Part shown: positions 1 through 6,053 of the stretch, one piece after another | How the letters are laid out: every line of letters starts with the position of its first letter | How positions within the stretch are numbered: the first letter of the stretch is position 1 | DNA from: Chitinophagaceae bacterium | Lineage (GTDB): Bacteria > Bacteroidota > Bacteroidia > Chitinophagales > Chitinophagaceae | Length of the DNA: 12,769 nucleotides | Assembly: GCA_947452875.1 (NCBI GenBank) | Contig: CANGEZ010000034.1 | Span: 1 to 12,769, forward strand | Direction of reading: 5' to 3' | Made by a program: the position numbers and the translations under genes | The notes under the pieces: generated by a model | Told to the model about the DNA's origin: nothing | Seen by the model: only the letters and a program-made list of their open reading frames with translations | The model's database searches: none

Positions 1-138
1 GAAAATGAATTTCATGGAAGAAACGACCAGAACAAAGTGATCGTATTTCCGAAATTGACTTATAAAAAAGGGGATTACGTGATGGTGAAAGTTCATGATT
101 GTACACCCGGAACCCTTATTGGAAACATAATCGAATAG
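1..138 (+). CDS. miaB: tRNA-2-methylthio-N6-dimethylallyladenosine synthase MiaB, C-terminal end (partial)
   Basis: The first 45 codons, in frame 1 and ending at TAG 136-138, are the end of a gene that begins outside the window. The peptide has the features of a C-terminal TRAM domain of a radical-SAM methylthiotransferase: GRNDQNKVIVFPK, then GDYVMVKVHDCTPGTLIGNI. The 'GR...NK.V.F' strand and the 'G....V.I.D....TL.G' strand are typical of MiaB, which adds the methylthio group to i6A37 of tRNAs; TRAM binds the tRNA. The radical-SAM core is not visible, so related methylthiotransferases (RimO, MtaB) cannot be formally excluded. The wording of this tail and its place just before a sigma-54 activator and lptE favour MiaB. 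The next gene starts 6 bp later, so the two are probably co-transcribed. Confidence 0.83.
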   Translation, partial: ENEFHGRNDQNKVIVFPKLTYKKGDYVMVKVHDCTPGTLIGNIIE

Positions 139-144
139 TGAAAC

Positions 145-1392
145 ATGGACCAGCAATCAATAAAAAATAGGTTTAACATCATAGGCAATTCACCAGCATT
201 AAATCATGCGTTGAACATTGCAACACAAGTTGCCAATACCGATTTAAGTGTTTTGATTAACGGTGAAAGTGGTGTGGGTAAAGAAGTTTTTTCTCAAATC
301 ATACATTCTCTTTCTGCTAGAAAACACAATCCTTTTATAGCCGTAAACTGCGGCGCCATTCCTGAAGGGACCATTGATTCGGAATTATTCGGACATGAGA
401 AAGGATCTTTCACCGGAGCTGTTGACAGTCGTAAGGGCTATTTCGAAACTGTAAACGGCGGCACGATTTTCCTCGATGAAATTGGTGAAATGCCTTTGGG
501 CACTCAAGCACGTTTGCTTCGTGTACTTGAAGCAGGTGAATACATTCGTGTGGGCAGTAGCAAAGTACAAAAAACTGATGTCCGTGTAATTGCCGCTACC
601 AATAAGGAATTGCTTGAGTTCACTCAAAAAGGCAGATTCAGAGAGGATTTGTATTACCGTTTGAATACAGTACCTATTCGTGTACCTGCCCTGCGCGACA
701 GACAAGAAGATATCATTTTATTATTCAGAAAATTTGCTACTGATTTCGGAGAGAAATATAAAACACCGCCCGTTCAATTAACGGAAGAAGCCAAAGAAGT
801 GCTCATTAAATATTCATGGCCGGGCAATGTTAGAGAATTAAAAAATGTTGCCGAACAGATTTCGGTATTGAGTAAAGAAAAGACCATTACTGGAGAACAA
901 ATGCAATCATTTTTACCAGAACATCAATTCTCAAGATTTCCGGCGTTAAGTGGAGGACCAGGCGTAGTCACCCAAACTGAATTTGCAAACGAAAGAGAAA
1001 TTTTATACAAGTTGTTTTTCGATATGAAAAAGGACGTGAATGAACTAAAGAAAATGTTTTTCGAACTCATTCAAAATCCTGGAATGGCAGCTCATATGCC
1101 TGTTTATCAGCAGGAGTCGCCAGTAATAAATCCATTAGAAATAAATAATAACCCATCTGGCAATTATGGCAATGCTGGTCCGGCAGTAATTTTAAGAAAC
1201 GACCAACATGCGCCAATTCAACAACATGAAGATGTGGAAGAATCACTAAGCATCATTGATAAAGAAAAAGAACTCATCATCAAAGCCCTCAAAAAGCACA
1301 GAAGCAAACGCAGAGATGCCGCCTTGGATTTAGGCATCAGCGAAAGAACTTTGTACAGGAAATTGAAGGAGTATGATATAGAGCATTTATAA
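145..1392 (+). CDS. Sigma-54 interaction AAA+ transcriptional activator, no receiver domain, Fis-type HTH
   Basis: This 415-residue bacterial enhancer-binding protein remodels RNA polymerase carrying sigma-54. The AAA+ domain begins almost at the N-terminus (about residues 10-260). It has Walker A GESGVGKE (40-47), the sigma-54 contact loop GSFTGA (87-92, canonical GAFTGA), Walker B GGTIFLDE (105-112), the sensor I region RVIAATN, and arginine-finger region FREDLYYRLN. A linker around 285-315 (EREILYKLFFDMKKDVNELKKMF) looks like a coiled coil. The C-terminus (about 365-415) is a Fis-like helix-turn-helix, with RRDAALDLGISERTLYRKL. No receiver, GAF or PAS domain is present, so phosphorylation by a partner kinase is not evident and the control input is unknown. 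No strong Shine-Dalgarno precedes ATG 145, which is normal in this phylum. It is 6 bp after miaB and upstream of lptE. Family assignment is very sure; targets are unknown. Confidence 0.95.
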   Translation: MDQQSIKNRFNIIGNSPALNHALNIATQVANTDLSVLINGESGVGKEVFSQIIHSLSARKHNPFIAVNCGAIPEGTIDSELFGHEKGSFTGAVDSRKGYFETVNGGTIFLDEIGEMPLGTQARLLRVLEAGEYIRVGSSKVQKTDVRVIAATNKELLEFTQKGRFREDLYYRLNTVPIRVPALRDRQEDIILLFRKFATDFGEKYKTPPVQLTEEAKEVLIKYSWPGNVRELKNVAEQISVLSKEKTITGEQMQSFLPEHQFSRFPALSGGPGVVTQTEFANEREILYKLFFDMKKDVNELKKMFFELIQNPGMAAHMPVYQQESPVINPLEINNNPSGNYGNAGPAVILRNDQHAPIQQHEDVEESLSIIDKEKELIIKALKKHRSKRRDAALDLGISERTLYRKLKEYDIEHL

Positions 1393-1397
1393 AAAAC

Positions 1398-1525
1398 GTT
1401 TGGCGTTTGGTGTTGTGTGTTTGATCAGATTTGAATACTTTTTTAATAAAATGTGACGATGATGAAACAATTATAAATTACCCATAAATAATTAACAAAA
1501 AAACGCTAAATACCAAACGCCAAAC
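1398..1525. repeat. Intergenic inverted repeat A (14-bp arms bracketing the gap before lptE)
   Basis: The left arm 1398-1411 (GTTTGGCGTTTGGT) is the exact reverse complement of 1512-1525 (ACCAAACGCCAAAC). The left arm contains a tandem GTTTGG word and begins 6 bp after the activator's stop codon. The right arm ends 23 bp before the lptE ATG. The 100-bp space between them is AT-rich, and I see no gene or clear promoter in it. The arms could pair as a long-range hairpin in RNA or mark a mobile or recombinogenic element; no function is known to me. Confidence 0.7.
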
Positions 1526-1548
1526 AAAACAAACCCTTTAACCATATA

Positions 1549-2076
1549 ATGCATCTTCCCAAAAAACAACAACTACTTAGATTTCTCCTCAGCATCCTCC
1601 TGTTGAGTCTTTTCAATTTTGCAACCTGTAAATATTCATTCAATGATACCTCACCAATTCCGGTTGAAGTGAAAACATTCAGGGTAAATTACCTGGAGAA
1701 TAAAGCTTCTTATGTAAATCCGCAATTAAGCCCTCAGTTGACTGAAAGAGTTAAATTAAAAATCATCGGTACTACCCGATTGCGTCAAACCAATGATGAT
1801 AATGCGGATTATGATATTAGCGGTTATGTTTCTCAGTACAGTACGAGTACAATTAGTATTTCAGGTGCCAATTCAAGCGGAAACAGATTAACGGTTGGAT
1901 TTCATTTGATTTTCAAGAACAATCTGGATGAGAAAAAGAATTTTGAAGCAGATATCATGAGAACTTTTGATTTTGATGCCAATATCAGTTTGTCTCAGGC
2001 TGAAGCCGGATTAACTACTGATATTGTCAAAAATCTCACGGATGATATTTTCAATAAAATATTTTCTAATTGGTAA
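1549..2076 (+). CDS. lptE: LptE-like LPS-assembly lipoprotein
   Basis: This 175-residue protein resembles the LptE family of Bacteroidota: an N-terminal export signal with a cysteine, then the 'YSF....IP.EVKTF.V.Y' start and the ending LTDDIFNKIFSNW, which is characteristic of the group. LptE is an outer-membrane lipoprotein that plugs the LptD barrel and helps place lipopolysaccharide on the cell surface. The hydrophobic segment (about 9-24) precedes C27, the presumed lipidation site. The residue before it is Thr (FATC), looser than the usual Gly/Ala/Ser. An alternating polar beta-strand pattern fills the rest. It is separated from the upstream activator by 156 bp containing inverted repeat A, and is followed 35 bp later by a TPR gene. 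The start ATG 1549 is the one that leaves a normal signal peptide length. Confidence 0.8.
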   Translation: MHLPKKQQLLRFLLSILLLSLFNFATCKYSFNDTSPIPVEVKTFRVNYLENKASYVNPQLSPQLTERVKLKIIGTTRLRQTNDDNADYDISGYVSQYSTSTISISGANSSGNRLTVGFHLIFKNNLDEKKNFEADIMRTFDFDANISLSQAEAGLTTDIVKNLTDDIFNKIFSNW

Positions 2077-2107
2077 TTTGACTTTTGAGTATAATAATTT
2101 ACATTTG
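2077..2107 (+). promoter_or_regulatory. Possible Bacteroidota promoter before the TPR gene
   Basis: TTTG at 2077-2080, a 19-bp spacer and TACATTTG at 2100-2107 match the Bacteroidota consensus TTTG-N19-21-TAnnTTTG. The -7 word ends only 4 bp before ATG 2112, so any transcript would be nearly leaderless. The gap is only 35 bp and AT-rich, so chance is a real possibility. Confidence 0.25.
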
Positions 2108-2111
2108 AATA

Positions 2112-2834
2112 ATGCAACATCAGAATTTATTTAAACAATTGTTTGGGAAAAGCGCCTGGGATTCCGATAACGCGATAATGTTGCAAGACGTCGTTAAAGA
2201 GTTCCCTTATTTCAGTCTGGCTCATTTTTACTTACTTAAAGAAACCGGTATTGGTCATGGCGATTATAAATCAATAGCCGCAAAACTGTCTTTACATTTC
2301 AATAATCCCTATTTGCTTCATCTTCAGATGCATCAAACAGAGAAAACCAAAGTTCAAAATACAGAAGTCAAACCTGAAGTTGAGCAAAATATTCCTGTTG
2401 TTGAGCCTGTTTTAGAAAAGTTACTTACACGTCAGGTGGCCTTATCCAACCAAGCTCCAATCAATGAAGAGATGTTGTTTGAACCTCTTTTCGCCACAGA
2501 TTACTTTGCCTCACAAGGCATAAAACTCAGTGAAGATGTTCAATCCTCAGACAAATTGGGAAAGCAATTAAAAAGCTTTACCGAATGGTTGAAAACGATT
2601 AAAAAGACACATAATTATACCCCACCAGAGCCCAAACAAGTGGATCAAAATGTGGCTCAGTTGGCCGAAAAAAGCAATATTGAAACAGAAGTGATTACCG
2701 AAGCTATGGCTGAAGTTTACCTTCAACAAGGAAAGATTTCTAAAGCAAACGAAGTTTACGAAAAATTAAGTTTGCAGAATCCTGCTAAAAGTACTTACTT
2801 TGCAGGCAAAATTGAAAATTTAAAAGCGAAATAA
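2112..2834 (+). CDS. Tetratricopeptide-repeat protein of unknown role, between lptE and secG
   Basis: This 240-residue protein has no signal peptide or membrane segment, so it is probably cytoplasmic. The N-terminal part (1-75) is helical, with the pattern 'L...FP.FSLAHFYLLKE...HG......AAKLSLHFNNPYLLH', resembling repeat-like helices. The middle (about 75-185) is charged and low in conservation features. The last 48 residues hold a recognisable TPR: 'ITEAMAEVYLQQGKISKANEVYEKLSLQNP' followed by a capping helix. TPR units mediate protein-protein contacts. A protein of this form commonly sits just before secG in the phylum, from memory. The stop codon is 1 bp before the secG ATG, so the two are very likely translationally coupled. 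This suggests, but does not prove, a link with export or envelope assembly. Confidence 0.78.
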   Translation: MQHQNLFKQLFGKSAWDSDNAIMLQDVVKEFPYFSLAHFYLLKETGIGHGDYKSIAAKLSLHFNNPYLLHLQMHQTEKTKVQNTEVKPEVEQNIPVVEPVLEKLLTRQVALSNQAPINEEMLFEPLFATDYFASQGIKLSEDVQSSDKLGKQLKSFTEWLKTIKKTHNYTPPEPKQVDQNVAQLAEKSNIETEVITEAMAEVYLQQGKISKANEVYEKLSLQNPAKSTYFAGKIENLKAK

Positions 2835-2835
2835 G

Positions 2836-3201
2836 ATGTTAGCATTATTTGGAGTATTGATTATTATTGCCTCTATTGTTTTAGGGCTTATTGTGTTAAT
2901 TCAAAACCCTAAAGGTGGCGGTTTATCCGGAACCTTTGGAGGTGTAGGCAATCAATTGATGGGTGTAAAGCAAACTACAGATGTACTTGAAAAAGGAACT
3001 TGGATTTTCGCTGCTGTAGTTGGTATCCTTTGTTTGGTTTCACCAGCTTTCATTCCTAAAGAAGGAGGAGCCTCTAAAGGAAATGACTTGTTGAACAACG
3101 TGACAACAACTCCTCAGCAAAAAACAGCACCTGCACCAGCTCCTGCTCCTGCACCGGCTAATACAGCAACTATGCCAGCTGCCGGAGATTCAGGAAAGTA
3201 A
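2836..3201 (+). CDS. secG: Preprotein translocase subunit SecG
   Basis: This 121-residue protein is the small accessory subunit of the SecYEG channel in the inner membrane, which speeds protein export. It has two membrane helices (about 2-22 and 55-73) joined by the family's conserved loop, here LIQNPKGGGLSGTFGG followed by the 'Q..GVKQTTD.LEKGTW' segment. This is diagnostic of SecG. The tail after residue 75 is long and low in complexity, with an alternating Ala-Pro stretch (about 99-109) ending in GDSGK; such tails are variable in Bacteroidota. Start ATG 2836 lies 1 bp after the TPR gene stop. A strong terminator follows 22 bp after the stop, so secG closes the gene run that begins at or before miaB. 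Confidence 0.93.
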   Translation: MLALFGVLIIIASIVLGLIVLIQNPKGGGLSGTFGGVGNQLMGVKQTTDVLEKGTWIFAAVVGILCLVSPAFIPKEGGASKGNDLLNNVTTTPQQKTAPAPAPAPAPANTATMPAAGDSGK

Positions 3202-3222
3202 AAGCTTTGTAAAAATATTATG

Positions 3223-3248
3223 CCCCGCACTAAAACGCGGGGTTTTTT
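3223..3248 (+). terminator. Rho-independent terminator after secG
   Basis: Stem CCCCGC (3223-3228) pairs with GCGGGG (3237-3242) around an 8-base loop and is followed directly by six T (3243-3248). It is 22 bp after the secG stop. Confidence 0.9.
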
Positions 3249-3274
3249 ATTTTACTTTGCTCACGAATAAATGA

Positions 3275-3359
3275 AAAAGTAAAAATTCAAAAAGCCTGCC
3301 CCGAAAGCTCGGAGTAAAAATTGAATCTTGCCTTTTTTAAATTTTTAATTTTGACTTTT
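3275..3359. repeat. Intergenic inverted repeat B (18-bp imperfect arms before mltG)
   Basis: Left arm 3275-3292 (AAAAGTaAAAATTcAAAA) pairs with 3342-3359 at 16 of 18 positions. A small inner hairpin (CCGA 3301-3304 with TCGG 3309-3312) lies between them. The right arm ends 15 bp before the mltG ATG and contains a TAATTTTG promoter-like word. The arms are AT-rich, so the pairing is weaker evidence than in repeats A, C and D. Confidence 0.45.
3346..3353 (+). promoter_or_regulatory. Putative -7 promoter element for mltG
   Basis: TAATTTTG matches the Bacteroidota -7 consensus TAnnTTTG and lies 21 bp before ATG 3375. It is downstream of the secG terminator, where a new promoter is expected. The nearest -33 candidate is ATTG (3320-3323) with a 22-bp spacer, one base outside the usual range. 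The element lies inside the right arm of repeat B. Confidence 0.4.
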
Positions 3360-3374
3360 GAATTAAGTAGAAAA

Positions 3375-4403
3375 ATGAAAAAAATTATCAAAATTGCTTT
3401 TATTATTATAGCCATAGCTCTCGCCTATACCGGCTGGAATGTATTTGGGCCTTTAGTTTCAGCACCAGATGGGAAATATTTTTATATACGTTCAGGTTCA
3501 AGTTATGATAATGTAAAAGATCAATTATCAGAACAACATGTACTGAACAATTTTTTATTTTTCGATATCATCAGTAAACGTGTAGGTTACAATCGTAATA
3601 TTAAAGCAGGGCGTTATAGCATCAAAAACGGCAGCAATATCATCAGTTTGATTAGAATGTTGAAATCTGGCAATCAGGCGGAAGTGAGACTTGTAATCAA
3701 TAAAATCAGAACCAAAGAAGAGTTTGCTGGAAAAATAGGAAACAACTTCGAAGCAGATTCTGCGGAAGCGATTCGATTTTTATTGAGTGATGATTCCTTG
3801 GCACCCTATCATCTGGATACCAATAGCGTGATGACAATCATTATTCCTAACTCCTATCTATTCTGGTGGAATGGCTCATTTAAGAAGATATTTGAAAGAT
3901 TGAAAAAGCAGCATGATTATTTCTGGGAAGGCGAAAGAACAGCTAAAGCCAAAGCAAAAGGTTATACTCCTGAACAGATTTATACGATTGCCAGTATTGT
4001 AGAAGAAGAAACAAACATGGAAGCAGATAAAGGAAAAATTGCCAGTGTGTATTTTAATCGTGTTGCCAAAAACATGAAACTCGAAGCCGACCCTACCGTT
4101 AAATACGCCATGCGTGATTTTGGATTAAAAAGAATTTTACATGGTCATTTAGATTATCCATCGCTGTACAACACATATTACAAAACAGGATTGCCTCCAG
4201 GTCCGATTTGTACACCTTCCATAAATACAATTGATGCCGTGTTAGATGCACCAAAAACAGATTATATTTTCTTTGTGGCCAAACCTGATTTTGGTGGATA
4301 CTCCAATTTCGCATCAACTTACAGTGAACATTTACAATATGCTAAAACCTATCAAGCAGCTTTAGACAAATTGATGAGCACTAAAACTCAACAAAAACCT
4401 TGA
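3375..4403 (+). CDS. mltG: Endolytic murein transglycosylase MltG (YceG-like)
   Basis: This inner-membrane enzyme cleaves nascent peptidoglycan strands and sets glycan chain length. With the start at ATG 3375 it is 342 residues. A basic N-terminus and one membrane helix (about 5-22) are followed by the periplasmic domain. The catalytic region is YTIASIVEEETN, where E210 aligns with the catalytic Glu of the family (VExET). It continues with KIASVYFNRV and LEADPTVKYA. The substrate-site end YNTYYKTGLPPGPICTPS, then FFVAKPDFGGYSNF and EHLQYAKTYQ, are classic MltG. A longer reading frame begins at TTG 3321, but those 18 extra residues come from intergenic repeat B and precede a normal membrane anchor, so I reject that start. 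It overlaps the next gene by 4 bp. Confidence 0.94.
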   Translation: MKKIIKIAFIIIAIALAYTGWNVFGPLVSAPDGKYFYIRSGSSYDNVKDQLSEQHVLNNFLFFDIISKRVGYNRNIKAGRYSIKNGSNIISLIRMLKSGNQAEVRLVINKIRTKEEFAGKIGNNFEADSAEAIRFLLSDDSLAPYHLDTNSVMTIIIPNSYLFWWNGSFKKIFERLKKQHDYFWEGERTAKAKAKGYTPEQIYTIASIVEEETNMEADKGKIASVYFNRVAKNMKLEADPTVKYAMRDFGLKRILHGHLDYPSLYNTYYKTGLPPGPICTPSINTIDAVLDAPKTDYIFFVAKPDFGGYSNFASTYSEHLQYAKTYQAALDKLMSTKTQQKP

Positions 4404-5341
4404 CAAAACTCGAACGCATATTAATCACCAAAACACCACTCGCTTTTTTTGTAAAAAGGAGTAAAACGCTTATCCTGCCGGGATTTGAAGGTGTACCATT
4501 ATATGATGTTCTCGGCTTTTTTTATCGTCAATTGAAAACACATGGACTAAATGAAAGAGCATCAGCCATTTCCTATAATTTCATAATGGCCATTCCTCCT
4601 TCCTTATTGTTTTTATTTACGTTGATTCCTAATCTTCCATTTATTTCCAAGCATACGATTCAGACGGAGTTGCATAGTATCATTTATGACATTATCCCTT
4701 CCAGAGTGTATAATCGTGAGCTGATTAAATTTGTAGATTCATTTATTTACGACAGTAAAATCGCCTTACTTTCTTTTGGTTTATTGTTCTCGTTATTTTT
4801 TGCATCCAATGCGATGATGGGACTCATCAGGTCATTCAACAAGAAAAACCATGTAGGTTTTGAAAAACGAATGGGCATCGTTGAAAGATGGACCGCGATA
4901 AAGTTGACCATCATTATTTTCGGATTGTTCTTTGGATATTTTGTGTTGCTGATTTCTCAAGGTGCCCTTTTAAATTGGATTGTGGCCAGTCATTTTTGGA
5001 GAGAAGTCATTTCAAACACACGATGGATTTTCATCTTGGTGCTGATATTTATGACTGTTGGCTTTATTTTCAAATATGCTCCTTCAGTAGAAAAAAGATG
5101 GCGACTCATCACACCCGGAACCATTACAACTACGTTCTTAAGCGTTTTATCTTCAGTAGGATTTTCCATATTCGTCAACAACTTTGGCAAGTACAATGTG
5201 CTTTACGGTTCAATCGGTACGATTATGATGGTAATGGCACTAATCTACATCAATTCAATGGCCATTCTTATCGGCTTCGAATTAAATGTCAGTATCAGCT
5301 CGATGAAAATCATTGCGGAGAAGAGAGGGAAAGAAGTTTGA
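4400..5341 (+). CDS. YihY/BrkB-family inner-membrane protein
   Basis: This 313-residue integral membrane protein belongs to the YihY/BrkB family. Some members were once annotated as ribonuclease BN, wrongly, and the molecular function remains unclear. About six hydrophobic segments can be seen (roughly 55-78, 119-142, 166-190, 207-227, 239-262, 268-295). Family signatures are ERASAISYNFIMAIPPSLLF near the start, FASNAMMGLIRSFN, 'W.LITPG....TFL..L.SVGFSIFVNNF' and NVLYGSIGTIMMVMALIYI followed by IGFELN. The start is TTG 4400, overlapping the mltG stop as TTGA. The only upstream in-frame stop is TAA 4382, no ATG or GTG lies between it and the conserved region, and the next Met (residue 63) is inside the first membrane helix. 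The overlap suggests translational coupling to mltG. Confidence 0.9.
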   Translation: MTKLERILITKTPLAFFVKRSKTLILPGFEGVPLYDVLGFFYRQLKTHGLNERASAISYNFIMAIPPSLLFLFTLIPNLPFISKHTIQTELHSIIYDIIPSRVYNRELIKFVDSFIYDSKIALLSFGLLFSLFFASNAMMGLIRSFNKKNHVGFEKRMGIVERWTAIKLTIIIFGLFFGYFVLLISQGALLNWIVASHFWREVISNTRWIFILVLIFMTVGFIFKYAPSVEKRWRLITPGTITTTFLSVLSSVGFSIFVNNFGKYNVLYGSIGTIMMVMALIYINSMAILIGFELNVSISSMKIIAEKRGKEV

Positions 5342-5347
5342 TGTTTA

Positions 5348-5380
5348 TTGTTTGGGGTTTATTGTTTGTTGTTTGGGGTT
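5348..5380. repeat. Tandem GT-rich arm after the yihY-like gene, no mate found
   Basis: TTGTTTGGGGTT occurs at 5348-5359 and again at 5369-5380, with a 21-bp period. It starts 7 bp after the stop codon and resembles the GTTTGG flavour of repeat A's left arm. I find no reverse-complement partner in this gap. Confidence 0.55.
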
Positions 5381-5404
5381 GGGCGATTTTCAAAACTTTC
5401 ATGC

Positions 5405-5442
5405 AACTTTTTGAACTAATTGAACCTACTGAACCTTTTGAG
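5405..5442. repeat. Unpaired TTGAACC-type arm between convergent genes
   Basis: This stretch shares AACTTTTTGAACT (5405-5417) with 7580-7592 and TGAACCTTTTGA (5430-5441) with the right arms of repeats C and D. It is therefore another copy of their right arm, but no GGTTCAAAA left arm is present in the gap 5342-5458. No T-tailed terminator hairpin is visible here either. Confidence 0.6.
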
Positions 5443-5458
5443 CAAAATTGTAATCAGC

Positions 5459-5932
5459 CTATCCAGCATCTAGTAATCTACCCAACATTTCCTCCACACT
5501 CATTTCCGATTCTACAAACAATCTTTTCCCATTCTTCTTATCAATAAAAAGTGTTGCAGGTATGGTGCCATTCCATGAAGGATCGATTTTTGGGCAGAAA
5601 TAATTGGCATCAGTTTCATTCAACCAAAGCAAATTGGTTTTGAAATGATGTTTTTGTACAAATCGATTTAGCTTTTTGGGGAACATACTTTTGTCATCCA
5701 AGCTTACCAAGATTAGTTTTACATTCTTTTTTTCATGACAAACACGAATCAAATCAGGAATTTCTGATACACAAGGTTTGCAATAAGTAGCCCAAAAATT
5801 GATGACCAACATTTCAGAATCATTTGAAGAGATTGTATTTTCCAGCTCAGTCAAGGTGCATGAAATGACGCTTTGAGACTTAGCGAAAAAACAAATAAAG
5901 GAGAATGCCAATAGCATCAAACAGCGCTTCAT
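5459..5932 (-). CDS. Secreted TlpA-like thioredoxin-fold protein
   Basis: This 157-residue exported thiol-disulfide protein has a signal peptide at about 1-19 (basic start, hydrophobic core, FFAKSQS cleavage region). It then has a thioredoxin fold, beginning MLVINFWATYCKPCVSEIPDL. The active site is C51-K52-P53-C54, preceded by W47. The cis-proline strand is GTIPATLFIDKKNGKRLF. The fold resembles TlpA/ResA proteins, which reduce disulfides in the periplasm, for example during cytochrome c maturation; the substrate here is unknown. Two extra cysteines (the VCHE and YFCP contexts) lie outside the active site. The protein is compact, with no second domain. It is convergent with the yihY-like gene and divergent from lpd, across a 121-bp gap. 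Confidence 0.87.
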   Translation of the reverse strand: MKRCLMLLAFSFICFFAKSQSVISCTLTELENTISSNDSEMLVINFWATYCKPCVSEIPDLIRVCHEKKNVKLILVSLDDKSMFPKKLNRFVQKHHFKTNLLWLNETDANYFCPKIDPSWNGTIPATLFIDKKNGKRLFVESEMSVEEMLGRLLDAG

Positions 5933-5992
5933 ATTTCTAAAATTAAAGGATTTCTGCTAATGCAATCGTTATCATAGAAAAATCACAGCATT

Positions 5993-6000
5993 TACCTTTG
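5993..6000 (+). promoter_or_regulatory. Putative -7 promoter element for lpd
   Basis: TACCTTTG is an exact match to the Bacteroidota TAnnTTTG word, 53 bp before the lpd ATG. The same eight bases recur at 7547-7554 before the next forward unit. No good TTTG at the -33 position is present, so the call rests on one element. Confidence 0.45.
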
Positions 6001-6053
6001 GTCAATCCCCTATTTCAAGTTATTTTCGCGTACAATTATAAAACTAAAAAATC

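Noticed and set aside
385..705. 106-residue reverse open frame inside the sigma-54 activator
   Set aside because: It is antisense to the conserved AAA+ core and has no start context or recognisable domain.
1401..1415. Sigma-54-like -24/-12 promoter before lptE
   Set aside because: GG at 1402-1403 is followed after 10 bases by TG, not the required GC, and the stretch is part of repeat A's left arm.
4888..5547. 219-residue forward open frame overlapping the yihY-like gene
   Set aside because: It lies in another frame of a clear YihY-family gene, its translation has no family resemblance or sensible hydrophobic pattern, and it runs on through the repeat-rich gap into the tlpA-like gene.
5933..6053. 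A convincing promoter for the tlpA-like gene on the reverse strand
   Set aside because: The only candidate (TAATTTTA, about 10 bp before its ATG) mismatches the consensus at the last base and lies too close to the start.
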